Assembly (NCBI RefSeq): GCF_002204795.1
Contig: NZ_NIXO01000008.1
Location: forward strand, 62,001-126,000
Direction of reading: 5' to 3'
DNA: 64,000 nucleotides
Source: Pseudomonas sp. K2I15
GTDB lineage: Bacteria; Pseudomonadota; Gammaproteobacteria; Pseudomonadales; Pseudomonadaceae
In this document: positions 36,853 to 45,911 of the stretch, piece after piece
Numbering within the stretch: position 1 is the stretch's first letter
Layout: each line of letters begins with the position of its first letter
Program-made: the position numbers and the translations under genes
The notes under the pieces: model-generated
The model's database searches: none
What the model saw: the letters and a program-made list of their open reading frames with translations, nothing else
Told to the model about the DNA's origin: nothing

Positions 36853-37761
36853 ATGACAGTTAAACAGATGCGCGCCTTTCTTGCCGTGGCCCAGACCTTA
36901 AGCTTTGCGGCGGCCTGTGAGCGCCTGCATCTTTCCCAGTCGGCGTTGAGCCTGACCATCAAAGGCCTGGAGGAAGGCCTGGGCGGGCGCTTGTTCAGCC
37001 GTAATACACGCAATGTCGCGCTGACACCCGAAGGTGAGTCCCTGCTGCCCCTGGCCCGGCGCCTGATCGCCGATTGGGACAACGCCGAGGATGAGTTGCG
37101 CCAGCGCTTCACCTTGCAGCGCGGGCGGGTGACGGTGGCGGCGATGCCATCGTTCGCCGGTAATTTGCTGCCGCCGATACTGAAGATTTTTCGGGCGCGC
37201 TATCCACAGGTCAATGTGACAGTTAATGACGTGATCAATGAGCAGGTGCTGGAAATGGTCCGGGACCGCCAGGTGGAGCTGGGCGTGGCGTTTGAGCCTT
37301 CGGAAAGCTCGTCGCTGGTGTTTACGCCGCTGTATGTGGACCGGTTTATTGCTGTAGTGCCGGGTGATTCGGTGTTGGCGCAGATGGCCGACATCGACTG
37401 GAAAACGTTGCTGGAGCAACCCTTCATTACGCTGCAACGCCCATCCACCGTACGGGTGATGTTGGAAGAGCACCTTGGGGCACTGGGCATGAAGCTGCCG
37501 GTAGCGTTGGAAAGCCATCAGTTGGCGACAGTAGGCAAGATGGTCGCCAGTGGCCTGGGCGTGAGTGCGGTGCCAGCGCTGTGTGCCCTGCAAATGCAGG
37601 AAGCGGGCGCCCACTGCATCACCTTGAGCGATCCGGTGATTGAACGGCCGATTGGTGTATTGACCAAGCCTGGGCATGAACTCTCGGCAGCGGCCCAGGC
37701 CATGTTTGATATTTTTCGAGATGAAGCAGGGAAGGGGCGTTTCCCGGCCTTGTTGCAATAA
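36853..37761 (+). CDS. dhcR: LysR-family regulator of the CoA-transferase operon (DhcR-like)
   Basis: A 302-residue LysR regulator. The N-terminal helix-turn-helix is SFAAACERLHLSQSALSLTIKGLEEGLGGRLF; the rest is a two-lobed effector domain. It is transcribed away from dhcA across 133 bp, the same place as dhcR (PA1998) in P. aeruginosa, so it probably activates the operon when dehydrocarnitine or a related acid is present. The name rests on this position and on family, not on an alignment. Confidence 0.82.
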   Translation: MTVKQMRAFLAVAQTLSFAAACERLHLSQSALSLTIKGLEEGLGGRLFSRNTRNVALTPEGESLLPLARRLIADWDNAEDELRQRFTLQRGRVTVAAMPSFAGNLLPPILKIFRARYPQVNVTVNDVINEQVLEMVRDRQVELGVAFEPSESSSLVFTPLYVDRFIAVVPGDSVLAQMADIDWKTLLEQPFITLQRPSTVRVMLEEHLGALGMKLPVALESHQLATVGKMVASGLGVSAVPALCALQMQEAGAHCITLSDPVIERPIGVLTKPGHELSAAAQAMFDIFRDEAGKGRFPALLQ

Positions 37762-37772
37762 ACACCGGCAAT

Positions 37773-37806
37773 AAAAAAGCCTGCTCGTTTTAAGCGAGCA
37801 GGCTTA
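37773..37806 (-). terminator. Terminator between dhcR and the small gene at 37826
   Basis: AAGCCTGCTCG pairs with CGAGCAGGCTT. On the minus strand it is followed by six T residues, so it best fits the end of the gene at 37826-38155, but the hairpin may stop both transcripts. Confidence 0.85.
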
Positions 37807-37825
37807 AGTGATAAGTGCGTAGTTA

Positions 37826-38155
37826 TCAGCAGTATCTGTCGATCACTTTAACGTGTGAATGGCCTTTAAGGTTCTGCCACTCAGTATTAAGTGTATGAAA
37901 GACCTGCTCGATAAAGTTGCGATCGGCGGCGGCTTTCTTGCCGACATAACCCTGGCCGCGGCGGTACATCTTCAGGCGCGCTGCGAGCTCACGGTGATCC
38001 TTGTCGAACTCTTCTTCCACGGTGTGGGGCGCCAGGCAGTCAATATGGACCTGGCCCGATTTACCAATCCAGAGGATATGGTCGTCGAGCGTGTCTTTCT
38101 GCGCTGCGAACATCTCAGCCAATTCATCGATAGTTGGTTGGTTGTTCAGATTCAT
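37826..38155 (-). CDS. Conserved hypothetical protein, 109 residues
   Basis: A soluble acidic protein: MNLNNQPTIDELAEMFAAQK, DDHILWIGKSGQVHIDCLAPHTVEEEFDKDHRELAARLKMYRRGQGYVGKKAAADRNFIEQVFHTLNTEWQ. I recall similar Pseudomonas hypotheticals but no named domain. AAGGGG precedes the ATG at 38155; a longer frame to 38197 is less likely. It has a clean terminator downstream and no close partner genes. Confidence 0.7.
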   Translation of the reverse strand: MNLNNQPTIDELAEMFAAQKDTLDDHILWIGKSGQVHIDCLAPHTVEEEFDKDHRELAARLKMYRRGQGYVGKKAAADRNFIEQVFHTLNTEWQNLKGHSHVKVIDRYC

Positions 38156-38636
38156 GTGTAAGCCCCTTGACCAGTTGGCGATCTTTAGTTGATCCATTAA
38201 AACGACTAAGTTGTCTCCGGCTCAGAAAACCGGGCGTCAGCGACTGTCTGCCGAATACGGGCAGGGTCTTGAACCTGATGCATGTAGTCTTGCTGATGAA
38301 CTGCTACGCAATGGTTTCATAACGAAGACAAGCAGCGTTTGAGCTCCTTGTACCGATCCTTTCGGGCCGGTCAGCTTCATCAATCTGCCTTGTGGGCAGT
38401 GCACATCCGGAAAAAACAGCTCGGCGGTCAGACGAGCTTGTTCAAAACGCTTGTTACCAACGCTCCCGATCCGGGAGACGCTTGAATCATGCAATTACAA
38501 AATGGTTACGTCAACGATTATGTAGTGATTATTTTTTAGCACTACATAATTCCTTGCGGGGTGGGGGTGAAGACGGAAAGCGTGACTTGGGCGTCATTTT
38601 TTGTGCGGGTGGGTCGAGAGAGCTGGCAATGCTTTT
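38156..38636. other. Long intergenic stretch without a recognised gene
   Basis: About 480 bp with no frame that resembles a protein on either strand. It holds small hairpins (CTCCCG/CGGGAG at 38463-38477; ACCG/CCGGT near 38352-38371) and an AT-rich palindrome at 38517-38550. It may hold the promoter of the gene at 37826-38155 or an unrecognised small RNA; no firm call is possible. Confidence 0.4.
38517..38550. repeat. AT-rich 11-bp palindrome
   Basis: ATTATGTAGTG and CACTACATAAT form a perfect inverted repeat around a 12-nt T-rich loop (ATTATTTTTTAG). Its AT-richness stands out in this GC-rich region. Confidence 0.6.
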
Positions 38637-38766
38637 GTGGCGAGGGAGCTTGCTCCCGCTGGGGTGCGAAGCGCCCCCATTAGGCTGACTGCCGTTCTTC
38701 GGGAATAACTCGGTCGCCGGCTTTGGGGCTGCTGCGCAGCCCAGCGGGAGCAAGCTCCCTCGCCAC
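38637..38766. repeat. REPIN with a long loop (GTGGCGAGGG class)
   Basis: Inverted arms GTGGCGAGGGAGCTTGCTCC and reverse complement enclose about 78 nt, just downstream of the sirtuin gene. Confidence 0.88.
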
Positions 38767-38783
38767 AGAAAAGCAGCATTGTG

Positions 38784-39632
38784 TTATCCCAGGCGCTCTA
38801 CCAACAACGGCAACAGGTGTTCACAGGACGCTTCAATCTTGAGCTGCAGCAACTCATCGCCCCGTGTCTTGCCCAAGTTGATGGCAATCACGGGCTTGCC
38901 TTGCTCAACCATTGCCTTGCACAGGCGAAACGCTGAATAAGCCATCAGCGACGATCCCACCACCAACAATCCTTGCGCGTCGTCCACGGCCAGCATCGCC
39001 TTGGCGGCGGTACCCTGGGCAACGTTCTCGCCGAAAAACACCACATCCGGCTTCAACCGTTGCCCGCCGCAATGCGGGCAGCGGGGCACCTGAAAGCGCC
39101 CTTCAAAGGCCGGGTCCAGCAAAGTGTCGCCGTCTGGTGCTTGAACCGCGTCCACACCCGCCAGGTACGGATTCTCGGCCTCCATTTGGCGTTGGATCAG
39201 GCCCCGCTCGCTGGTCTGCTGGCAATCCAGGCAAAGTACCCGGTGCAGGCTGCCGTGCAGCTCGATCACTTCATGGCTGCCAGCCTGGTCGTGCAGGGTG
39301 TCGACGTTCTGCGTGATCAGCCCGGTAATGCGCTGGCGCTGCTGCAAAGTGGCCAGGGCGATATGCGCCTGGTTCGGCTGCGCGACACGCACCCTCGGCC
39401 AGCCGAGCATCGCCCGTGCCCAGTAACGCCGGCGCGCCTCCGGGGTGGCCAAAAACTCCTGATACATCATCGGCGCCTTGCCCCGGCGCACGCCTTCGCT
39501 GTCCCGGTAATCTGGAATGCCCGAAGAGGTGCTGATACCCGCACCGGTCAGCACCAGGAAGCGCCGTGCGGCCATGGCCCGGTGCAGGCTGTCGAGGTGG
39601 TCATCGACCTGATGTTGCAGGGTATCGAGCAT
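38784..39632 (-). CDS. NAD-dependent protein deacylase (sirtuin family)
   Basis: A 282-residue sirtuin: NAD-binding GAGISTSSGIPDYR, TQNVDTLHDQAG, the catalytic histidine in VIELHGSL, and two zinc-binding pairs (CLDC and CPHC). The long insert between the zinc pairs and the overall length are like the SIRT4-type (class II) bacterial sirtuins rather than E. coli CobB. It removes acyl groups from lysine using NAD. It lies 14 nt after the CBS gene and is in the same direction, so the two may share a transcript. Confidence 0.9.
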   Translation of the reverse strand: MLDTLQHQVDDHLDSLHRAMAARRFLVLTGAGISTSSGIPDYRDSEGVRRGKAPMMYQEFLATPEARRRYWARAMLGWPRVRVAQPNQAHIALATLQQRQRITGLITQNVDTLHDQAGSHEVIELHGSLHRVLCLDCQQTSERGLIQRQMEAENPYLAGVDAVQAPDGDTLLDPAFEGRFQVPRCPHCGGQRLKPDVVFFGENVAQGTAAKAMLAVDDAQGLLVVGSSLMAYSAFRLCKAMVEQGKPVIAINLGKTRGDELLQLKIEASCEHLLPLLVERLG

Positions 39633-39646
39633 GGGGTCCCCAATGA

Positions 39647-40087
39647 TTATTCGCCGCGAATGTACTGCTCCAGCTGTTTGATCAGGTCGGCCTGTTCGGC
39701 AATCGCTTCCTTGACCAGGTCACCGATGGACAGCAAGCCCAGCAGTTTCCCACCCTCGACCACCGGCAGGTGGCGCAGGTGACTGTCGGTCATGATGTTC
39801 ATGCACTTCTCGACGCTTTGGTGCGTGTCGACGGTAATCACCGGCGAACTCATGATCTCGCTGACCGCAGTGGTGGCTGATGAGCGCCCCTTGAGGATCA
39901 GTTTACGGGCGTAGTCACGTTCGCTGATCACCCCGATCACCTTGCCCTCATCCACCACCGGCAGGGCACCGACGTTTTTCGCGGCCATCAGGATCAACGC
40001 CTCCATGACAGTCTGGTGCGACTTGATGGTGTGGACGTCCTGATTCTTTTGGTCCTTGGACTTGAGCACTTGTGCGACGGTTTTCAT
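39647..40087 (-). CDS. Two-CBS-domain protein
   Basis: A 146-residue protein made of two CBS domains (about residues 8-65 and 76-133): ALILMAAKNVGALPVVDEGKVIGVISERDYARKL and SVEKCMNIMTDSHLRHLPVVEGGKLLGLLSIGDLVKEAI. Pairs of this kind bind adenine nucleotides and often sense energy or redox state. No enzyme domain is attached. The ATG at 40087 follows GGAG. Confidence 0.88.
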   Translation of the reverse strand: MKTVAQVLKSKDQKNQDVHTIKSHQTVMEALILMAAKNVGALPVVDEGKVIGVISERDYARKLILKGRSSATTAVSEIMSSPVITVDTHQSVEKCMNIMTDSHLRHLPVVEGGKLLGLLSIGDLVKEAIAEQADLIKQLEQYIRGE

Positions 40088-40218
40088 GGCGGCCACTCCG
40101 GTGTTGTTGTTAGGAAGTCAGCAGTTCCTACAGAATCCTAGACGGCTCACGGCAGGGCAAGGTCCAAAGCGGCGTATATCCCGTCGAAAAACGTCATTGT
40201 CGCGACTTTTAGTGCTTC

Positions 40219-42168
40219 TCAGCCCTTGTTTGCCGGTTTTGCCGCGCGTTTGGGGCTGGCGGCGGTCTTGCGCTTGGCCGGTTTGCGTTTGTTTTTCCAG
40301 GGGGTGGCACCCCGTCCTGCCGGGCTGGCCGGGCCGCTGATGGTCAGGCGCATGCCGGTGCAGCGTGTGACCTGCTTGCTCATCCACGCTGCCTGCTTGG
40401 CGACGAATTCTTCCAGGCTCATCTCACCGCTTTGCACCATGTCCAGCGCCTGTTCCCAGATGGCCGTGGTGCCGGGATCGGCGATTGCCCGTGGCACCGC
40501 ATCGATCAGGCTGAACGCCGCAGGCGTTGCCGACAGTGCCTTGCCGTTTTTCACCAGGTAACCGCGGTCCAGCAGGCCCTGGATAATCCCCGCGCGGGTG
40601 GCTTCGGTGCCGATCCCGGTGGTGTCCTTGAGCTTTTGCTTGAGCAGCGGGTCTTCCACCAGTTTGGCGACGTTTTTCATCGCCTTGATCAGGTCACCTT
40701 CCGTGAAGGGGTTGGGCGGTTGGGTCCACAGATCCTTGAGGTTGACCTTGGCCACGGCGTAGTCCTGGCCTTGAACCAATGTCGGTAACGACTGTGGCGC
40801 AGGCGCTTCACGGCCCTTGGCCGGCGCCAGCGCTTGCGGCAATGCGCGTTTCCAGCCAGGTTCGACGATGACTTTGCCGACAGCCCGCAACGCTTCACCG
40901 GCGCAGTCGAAATCGGCCTGGGTGCGATCGTACTCATGGTTGGGCAGGAACTGCGCGAGGTAGCGGGCACGAATCAGGGTGTACACGGCGCGATGCTTGC
41001 CGGTCAGTTGCCCCACATCCTTGCCGGCGCCGGTGGGGATGATGCCGTGGTGCGCGCTGACTTTGGCGTCGTTCCAGGCCCGGGAGCGGCGCTTCGGATC
41101 GATGTGTGGCATCAGTTCATTCACTGCCGGGTCGGCCCGCCCCAGCGCCGCGAGAATTTTCGGCGCGTCGCTGTGCTGGCTCAGGGGCAGGTAGCCGCAA
41201 TCGCTGCGTGGGTAAGTGATCACTTTATGGGTTTCGTACAGCGACTGGGCAACATCCAGGGTTTCCTGGGCGCCGAGGCCGAGTTTTTTCGAGCAGATTT
41301 CCTGCAACGTGCCGAGGTCGAAGGGCAGGGGCGCGACGTCGCGCATGCGTTCGGTACGCAATTTCACCAGCCGCGCACTGGCGGCATTGCTCATGGCATT
41401 GGCCGCGTCCTGGGCGAGTTGAGGGTTGAGGCAACGGCCCTGATCGTCGCAGGCATCTTCGGTAGCACGCCATTGCGCAGTAAAGGTGATGTTGTCGTGG
41501 AGCAGATCCACATCGATGGCCCAGTACGCGACGGGCACGAAGTCGGCAATGCTGCGGTCGCGGTCAACCACCAAGCGCAGGGTAGGGGTTTGCACACGGC
41601 CTACCGGCAACACGCCCTGATAGCCGGATTGACGACCCAGCAGGGTAAACAGGCGGCTCATGTTCATCCCGATCAGCCAGTCGGCGCGGGAGCGGCCGAG
41701 GGCCGAATGGTAGAGGCTGAAGGTTTCTGCGCCGGGCTTCAACGATGCCAGGGCCTTGCGGATCGACGCGTCGTCGAGTGCCGAGAGCCAGAGCCGCTGG
41801 ATGGGGCCGCGATAACGGCAATGCTCCACCAGCTCCCGGGCGATCATCTCGCCCTCACGGTCGGCATCGGTGGCGATCACCAGTTCCTGGGCTTCCCCCA
41901 GCAGGCGCTTGACCGCCTTGAACTGGCTGGCGGTCTTGGGCTTGACCAGCATCTTCCATTTTTCCGGGATGATCGGCAGGTCGGCGAGCACCCAGCGCTT
42001 GTACTTGGCGTCGTAGCTGTCGGGCGGGGCGGTTTCCAGCAGGTGGCCGATGCACCAGGTCACCGTCACGCCTGAACCCAGCCAGCAACCGTCGCCACGC
42101 CGGGTCGCGCCGAGCACGGCGGCGATATCCTTGGCTTGGGACGGTTTTTCACAGAGGAACAGCCGCAT
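40219..42168 (-). CDS. topB: DNA topoisomerase III
   Basis: A 649-residue type IA topoisomerase: Toprim domain with MRLFLCEKPSQAKDIAAVLG and ATDADREGEMIAREL, active-site Tyr319 in VITYPRSDCGYLP, and GIGTEATRAGII late in the core. The C-terminus is a short Lys/Arg/Ala/Pro-rich tail without zinc fingers. It relaxes and decatenates DNA during replication and recombination. The ATG at 42168 gives the family's usual start and length (E. coli TopB, 653 residues); an upstream extension of the open frame is not used. Confidence 0.96.
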   Translation of the reverse strand: MRLFLCEKPSQAKDIAAVLGATRRGDGCWLGSGVTVTWCIGHLLETAPPDSYDAKYKRWVLADLPIIPEKWKMLVKPKTASQFKAVKRLLGEAQELVIATDADREGEMIARELVEHCRYRGPIQRLWLSALDDASIRKALASLKPGAETFSLYHSALGRSRADWLIGMNMSRLFTLLGRQSGYQGVLPVGRVQTPTLRLVVDRDRSIADFVPVAYWAIDVDLLHDNITFTAQWRATEDACDDQGRCLNPQLAQDAANAMSNAASARLVKLRTERMRDVAPLPFDLGTLQEICSKKLGLGAQETLDVAQSLYETHKVITYPRSDCGYLPLSQHSDAPKILAALGRADPAVNELMPHIDPKRRSRAWNDAKVSAHHGIIPTGAGKDVGQLTGKHRAVYTLIRARYLAQFLPNHEYDRTQADFDCAGEALRAVGKVIVEPGWKRALPQALAPAKGREAPAPQSLPTLVQGQDYAVAKVNLKDLWTQPPNPFTEGDLIKAMKNVAKLVEDPLLKQKLKDTTGIGTEATRAGIIQGLLDRGYLVKNGKALSATPAAFSLIDAVPRAIADPGTTAIWEQALDMVQSGEMSLEEFVAKQAAWMSKQVTRCTGMRLTISGPASPAGRGATPWKNKRKPAKRKTAASPKRAAKPANKG

Positions 42169-42283
42169 GGTCACCACATTCGCTACGCAATTGAATGGGG
42201 AGCAGGATGGGCAATAAATGAGAAATGGGCAACTTTTATCTGGATGGATATACAGCAAATTGTGTGTCTGGCACTGAATCAAA

Positions 42284-42307
42284 TGTGGGAGCGGGCTTGC
42301 TCCCACA
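42284..42307. repeat. Short REP-type hairpin
   Basis: TGTGGGAGC and GCTCCCACA form a 9-bp stem with a 6-nt loop, of the GTGGGAGCGGGC REP class. It lies just after the MHS transporter stop codon and upstream of topB. Confidence 0.75.
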
Positions 42308-42337
42308 CTGGATATTAAGTGTCGGCAGAATCGAGGT

Positions 42338-43960
42338 TTAGTTCTTGTCGATATCCACGTTCTTGGTCTCTTTCAGGCAAATCAGCCCCACAATCAGGCT
42401 CACCCCGGTAATCACCACCGGGTACCACAGGCCATAGAAGATATCGCCGGTGTACACCACCAGCGCAAACGACACCGTCGGCAGGAAGCCACCGAACCAG
42501 CCGTTACCAATGTGGTAAGGCAGCGACAGCGAGGTGTAGCGAATGCGCGTTGGGAACAGTTCCACCATCAGCGCTGCCAGCGGGCCGTAGCACATGGCGG
42601 CGATCAGGATCAGTGCGACGATCAGCACCACCACCATGGTCTTGTTGACCTGCGCCACGTCAGCCGACTGCGGATAACCCGCCAGCGTTACCGCACCTTT
42701 CAGGGCGGCTTCGTCGTAACCGTTTAGACGCACATCACCCACACTCACCTGCACCGCACTGCCCGCAGGGGCGGCCGCGCTTTCGTATGGCAGGCCCTGT
42801 TTCACCAGGAAGGTCTTGACCTTGTCGCACGGGCTGTCAAAACGCGCCTTGCCCACCGGGTCGAACTGGAAGGTGCAGGTGGCCGGGTCTGCCAGTACGG
42901 TGATCGGCGACTGGCGGCTGGCGTGGTCCATCGCCGGGTTGGTGTAGTGCGCCAGGCCCTTGAAGATCGGGAAGTACAGCGCGGTCGCCAGCAGCAGGCC
43001 GACCATCAGCACCGGCTTGCGCCCCAGCTTGTCCGACAGCCAGCCGAAGAAGATAAAGAACGGCGCGCCAATCACCACGCTGATGATCAGCAGCATGTTG
43101 GCCAGTGCCGGGTCCATCTTCAAAAACTGCGTGAGGAAGAACAGCACATAAAACTGTGCGGCATAGAACGTCACCGCTTGCCCGGCGTTGATGCTGAACA
43201 GCGCAATCAGCACGATCTTGAGGTTTTCCCATTTGCCGAAAGACTCGCGGATCGGCGCCTTGCTGGCCTTGCCTTCCTCTTTCATTTTCAGGAACGCCGG
43301 CGACTCGTGCAGGCTCATGCGGATCCAGGTGGAAATGCCCAGCAGCACGATCGACAGCAGGAACGGCAGGCGCCAGCCCCACACTTCGAACTGGTCACCG
43401 GTGAAGTAACGGCAGGCCAGCACCACCAGCAACGACAGCAGCAGGCCGAGGGTCGCAGTGGATTGAATCCAGCTGGTGTGGAAACCGCGCTTGCCCGCCG
43501 GGGCGTGCTCAGCCACGTAAGTGGCTGCGCCGCCGTATTCGCCGCCCAGCGCCAGGCCCTGCAGCATACGCAGCGCCACGAGGATGATCGGTGCGGCGAT
43601 GCCAATGCTCGAATAGGTTGGCAGCAACCCCACGCAGAAGGTCGCCAGGCCCATCAGGATGATGGTGGCGAGGAAGGTGTACTTGCGTCCGATCATGTCA
43701 CCCAGCCGGCCGAACACCAGCGCGCCGAAGGGGCGCACTACAAAGCCGGCGGCGAAGGCCATCAGGGCGAAGATAAACGCCGTGGTGTCGTTGACCCCGG
43801 CAAAGAACTGCTTGCTGATCACCGCCGCGAGGGCGCCGTAGAGGAAGAAGTCATACCATTCGAACACCGTCCCGAGGGAAGAGGCGAAGATGACTTTCTG
43901 TGTGTCGTTGCTCGAGCGTGCGCCGAGCGCCGGGTCCAGGGGTTGAGCGTGTTCTGACAT
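42338..43960 (-). CDS. MFS metabolite:H+ symporter (MHS family)
   Basis: A 540-residue transporter with twelve helices. MHS motifs include VIFASSLGTVFEWYDFFLYG, RPFGALVFGRLGDMIGRKYTF and QGLALGGEYGGAATYVAEHAP. An extra loop of about 90 residues (about 335-425, with two cysteines) lies between late helices, longer than in the proline/betaine transporter ProP. Relatives carry shikimate, citrate, dicarboxylates or betaine; the substrate is not known. The GMC oxidoreductase gene lies upstream in the same direction, separated by a REPIN. Confidence 0.87.
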   Translation of the reverse strand: MSEHAQPLDPALGARSSNDTQKVIFASSLGTVFEWYDFFLYGALAAVISKQFFAGVNDTTAFIFALMAFAAGFVVRPFGALVFGRLGDMIGRKYTFLATIILMGLATFCVGLLPTYSSIGIAAPIILVALRMLQGLALGGEYGGAATYVAEHAPAGKRGFHTSWIQSTATLGLLLSLLVVLACRYFTGDQFEVWGWRLPFLLSIVLLGISTWIRMSLHESPAFLKMKEEGKASKAPIRESFGKWENLKIVLIALFSINAGQAVTFYAAQFYVLFFLTQFLKMDPALANMLLIISVVIGAPFFIFFGWLSDKLGRKPVLMVGLLLATALYFPIFKGLAHYTNPAMDHASRQSPITVLADPATCTFQFDPVGKARFDSPCDKVKTFLVKQGLPYESAAAPAGSAVQVSVGDVRLNGYDEAALKGAVTLAGYPQSADVAQVNKTMVVVLIVALILIAAMCYGPLAALMVELFPTRIRYTSLSLPYHIGNGWFGGFLPTVSFALVVYTGDIFYGLWYPVVITGVSLIVGLICLKETKNVDIDKN

Positions 43961-44030
43961 TGGGTAGCCCTCACAGTGATTATTTATTGTTGTTCCACTG
44001 TCGGCGCCAGTTTCAGCGCCGCTATTCCAC

Positions 44031-44130
44031 TGTAGGAGCGAGCTTGCTCGCGAAAAACGTCAACGATAACGCGTGCATTCTGGATTAACGCGGTGTCTTT
44101 GCGTTCTTCGCGAGCAAGCCCGCTCCCACA
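44031..44130. repeat. REPIN (TGTAGGAGCGAGC class)
   Basis: Arms TGTAGGAGCGAGCTTGCTCGCG and CGCGAGCAAGCCCGCTCCCACA are roughly inverse but differ at several places; the right arm has drifted towards the GTGGGAGCGGGC class. Loop about 56 nt. Confidence 0.87.
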
Positions 44131-44151
44131 GGTCTAGCCGGTAAGGTAAGT

Positions 44152-45795
44152 TCAAGCCGGTAAAGTCAGTTCTTTCTCCGGGGCGAGGCTCCTTGTGTTC
44201 GGCGAAAGGATGAGCTGCGCGGCTTTTTCCGCGATCATCAGCGTGGGTGAGCAGGTGTTGCCTGAAGTGATACGTGGCATGACCGACGCGTCGGCGATGC
44301 GCAGGCCGGGAACGCCGTGCACCCGCAGTTGCGCGTCGACCACCGCGTCCTTGTCGCTGCCCATGCGGCAGGTGCCCACCGGATGGAAAATCGTGGTGCC
44401 GATGCGCGCGGCGGCTTCTTGCAGCTGTTCGTCTGTTTGCAGGTCTGCGCCGGGTAGGTATTCCACCGGGTTGAACTGCTTCAAGGCCGGCGCCGAGACG
44501 ATGCGCCGGGTCAGGCGAATGGCGTCGGCGGCCACGCGCAGGTCTTGCGGGTGGCTGAGGTAGTTGGGGCGGATCAGCGGCGCGTCTGCCGGGTTGGCCG
44601 AGCGAATGTCGATGCGGCCACGGCTTTGTGGGCGCAGGTCACACACCGAGGCGGTGAAGGCCGGGAAGGCGTGCAGTGGTTCGCCGAAGCGCTCCAGGGA
44701 CAGCGGCTGCACGTGGTATTCGAGGTTGGCCGACGTCTGTTCCGGCCCGGAGCGGGCGAATGCGCCAAGCTGGCTGGGCGCCATGGACAGTGGGCCGCTG
44801 CGGTCGTAAAGATAACGCAGGCCCATGCCCATCTTGCCCCACACGGTGCCGGCGATCTGGTTCAGCGTGCGGGCGTTTTCCAGTTTGTAGATCAGGCGCA
44901 GTTGCAGGTGATCCTGCAGGTTGCCACCGACACCGGGCAACTCGTGCAGTACGTCGATGCCCAGCGGCTTGAGCACACTGGAAGGGCCGATGCCGGAGCG
45001 TTGCAGGATGCCGGGCGAACCTACGGAACCGGCGCACAGGATGATTTCCTTGCGTGCCCGCCAAGTGACTGGTTGGCCCTGCTGGCGACCGACCACCGCC
45101 GCCGCACGGCCGTTCTCCAGCAATACGCGGTCGACTTCAACTTCAGTCATCACCGTCAGATTGGGCCGCTGACGAATCGGCTTGAGAAACGCCTTGGCCG
45201 CATTCCAGCGCACCCCGGATTTCTGGTTGACCTGGAAGTAACCGCAGCCTTCGTTGTCGCCCTGATTGAAGTCGTTGATGCTCTCGATTCCACTTTGCTG
45301 CGCGGCATCGCGAAACGCATCGAGGATCGGCCAGTGCAGGCGCTGTTGCTCAACCCGCCATTCACCGCCGCCGCTGTGAAACTCTGAGGCACCGGCAAAA
45401 TGGTTTTCGCTCTGCTTGAACAGCGGTAGCACATCCTTCCAGGCCCAGCCGGGATTGTCTTCGGCCCAGCCGTCGTAATCCCGGGCCTGGCCGCGCATGT
45501 AGATCATGCCGTTGATCGAGGAGCAACCGCCCAGCACCTTGCCGCGTGGATAGCTCAGCGCACGGCCTTGCAGGCCTTCCTGGGCTTCGGTCTTGAAGCA
45601 CCAGTCGGTGCGCGGGTTGCCGATGCAGAACAGGTAGCCGACGGGAATATGGATCCAGGGATAGTTATCGCGACCGCCGGCTTCAAGCAGCAGCACGCGA
45701 TGGGCAGGGTTGGCGGACAGTCGATTGGCCAGCAGGCAGCCTGCGGGGCCGGCGCCTACCACCACGTAATCGTATTCAGCAGCTGCAATGGGCAT
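44152..45795 (-). CDS. GMC-family oxidoreductase (choline-dehydrogenase-like)
   Basis: A 547-residue flavoenzyme. The N-terminal FAD site is YVVVGAGPAGCLLANRLS, with PRGKVLGGCSSINGMIYMRG as the second FAD block. The catalytic C-terminus has FHPVGTCRMG and SGNTCSPTLMIAEKAA, which hold the His/Asn pair of the family. It oxidises an alcohol to an aldehyde; choline is only one of several possible substrates, and no bet genes are near. It is divergent from a LysR gene that probably controls it. Confidence 0.88.
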   Translation of the reverse strand: MPIAAAEYDYVVVGAGPAGCLLANRLSANPAHRVLLLEAGGRDNYPWIHIPVGYLFCIGNPRTDWCFKTEAQEGLQGRALSYPRGKVLGGCSSINGMIYMRGQARDYDGWAEDNPGWAWKDVLPLFKQSENHFAGASEFHSGGGEWRVEQQRLHWPILDAFRDAAQQSGIESINDFNQGDNEGCGYFQVNQKSGVRWNAAKAFLKPIRQRPNLTVMTEVEVDRVLLENGRAAAVVGRQQGQPVTWRARKEIILCAGSVGSPGILQRSGIGPSSVLKPLGIDVLHELPGVGGNLQDHLQLRLIYKLENARTLNQIAGTVWGKMGMGLRYLYDRSGPLSMAPSQLGAFARSGPEQTSANLEYHVQPLSLERFGEPLHAFPAFTASVCDLRPQSRGRIDIRSANPADAPLIRPNYLSHPQDLRVAADAIRLTRRIVSAPALKQFNPVEYLPGADLQTDEQLQEAAARIGTTIFHPVGTCRMGSDKDAVVDAQLRVHGVPGLRIADASVMPRITSGNTCSPTLMIAEKAAQLILSPNTRSLAPEKELTLPA

Positions 45796-45836
45796 CTGAG
45801 GTCTCGCTTGTTTTTCTTATTGATTCCATCCTAGTT

Positions 45837-45866
45837 GTTAGTTTTCGTCTTAAAAATGTTAGTTTT
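45837..45866. promoter_or_regulatory. Tandem GTTAGTTTT repeats in the GMC-LysR promoter region
   Basis: GTTAGTTTT occurs at 45837-45845 and again at 45858-45866, 21 bp apart start to start, which is two helical turns. The AT-rich repeats lie between the divergent genes and are candidate binding sites of the LysR regulator. Confidence 0.5.
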
Positions 45867-45911
45867 TACCCAGCTGCTGTGCGTTTTTAGACAGCACTCC
45901 ATGGAGGCGGC

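Noticed and set aside
38237..38494. An 85-codon open frame in the 38-kb gap
   Set aside because: No family likeness, no good ribosome-binding site, and composition unlike a real gene; left as non-coding.
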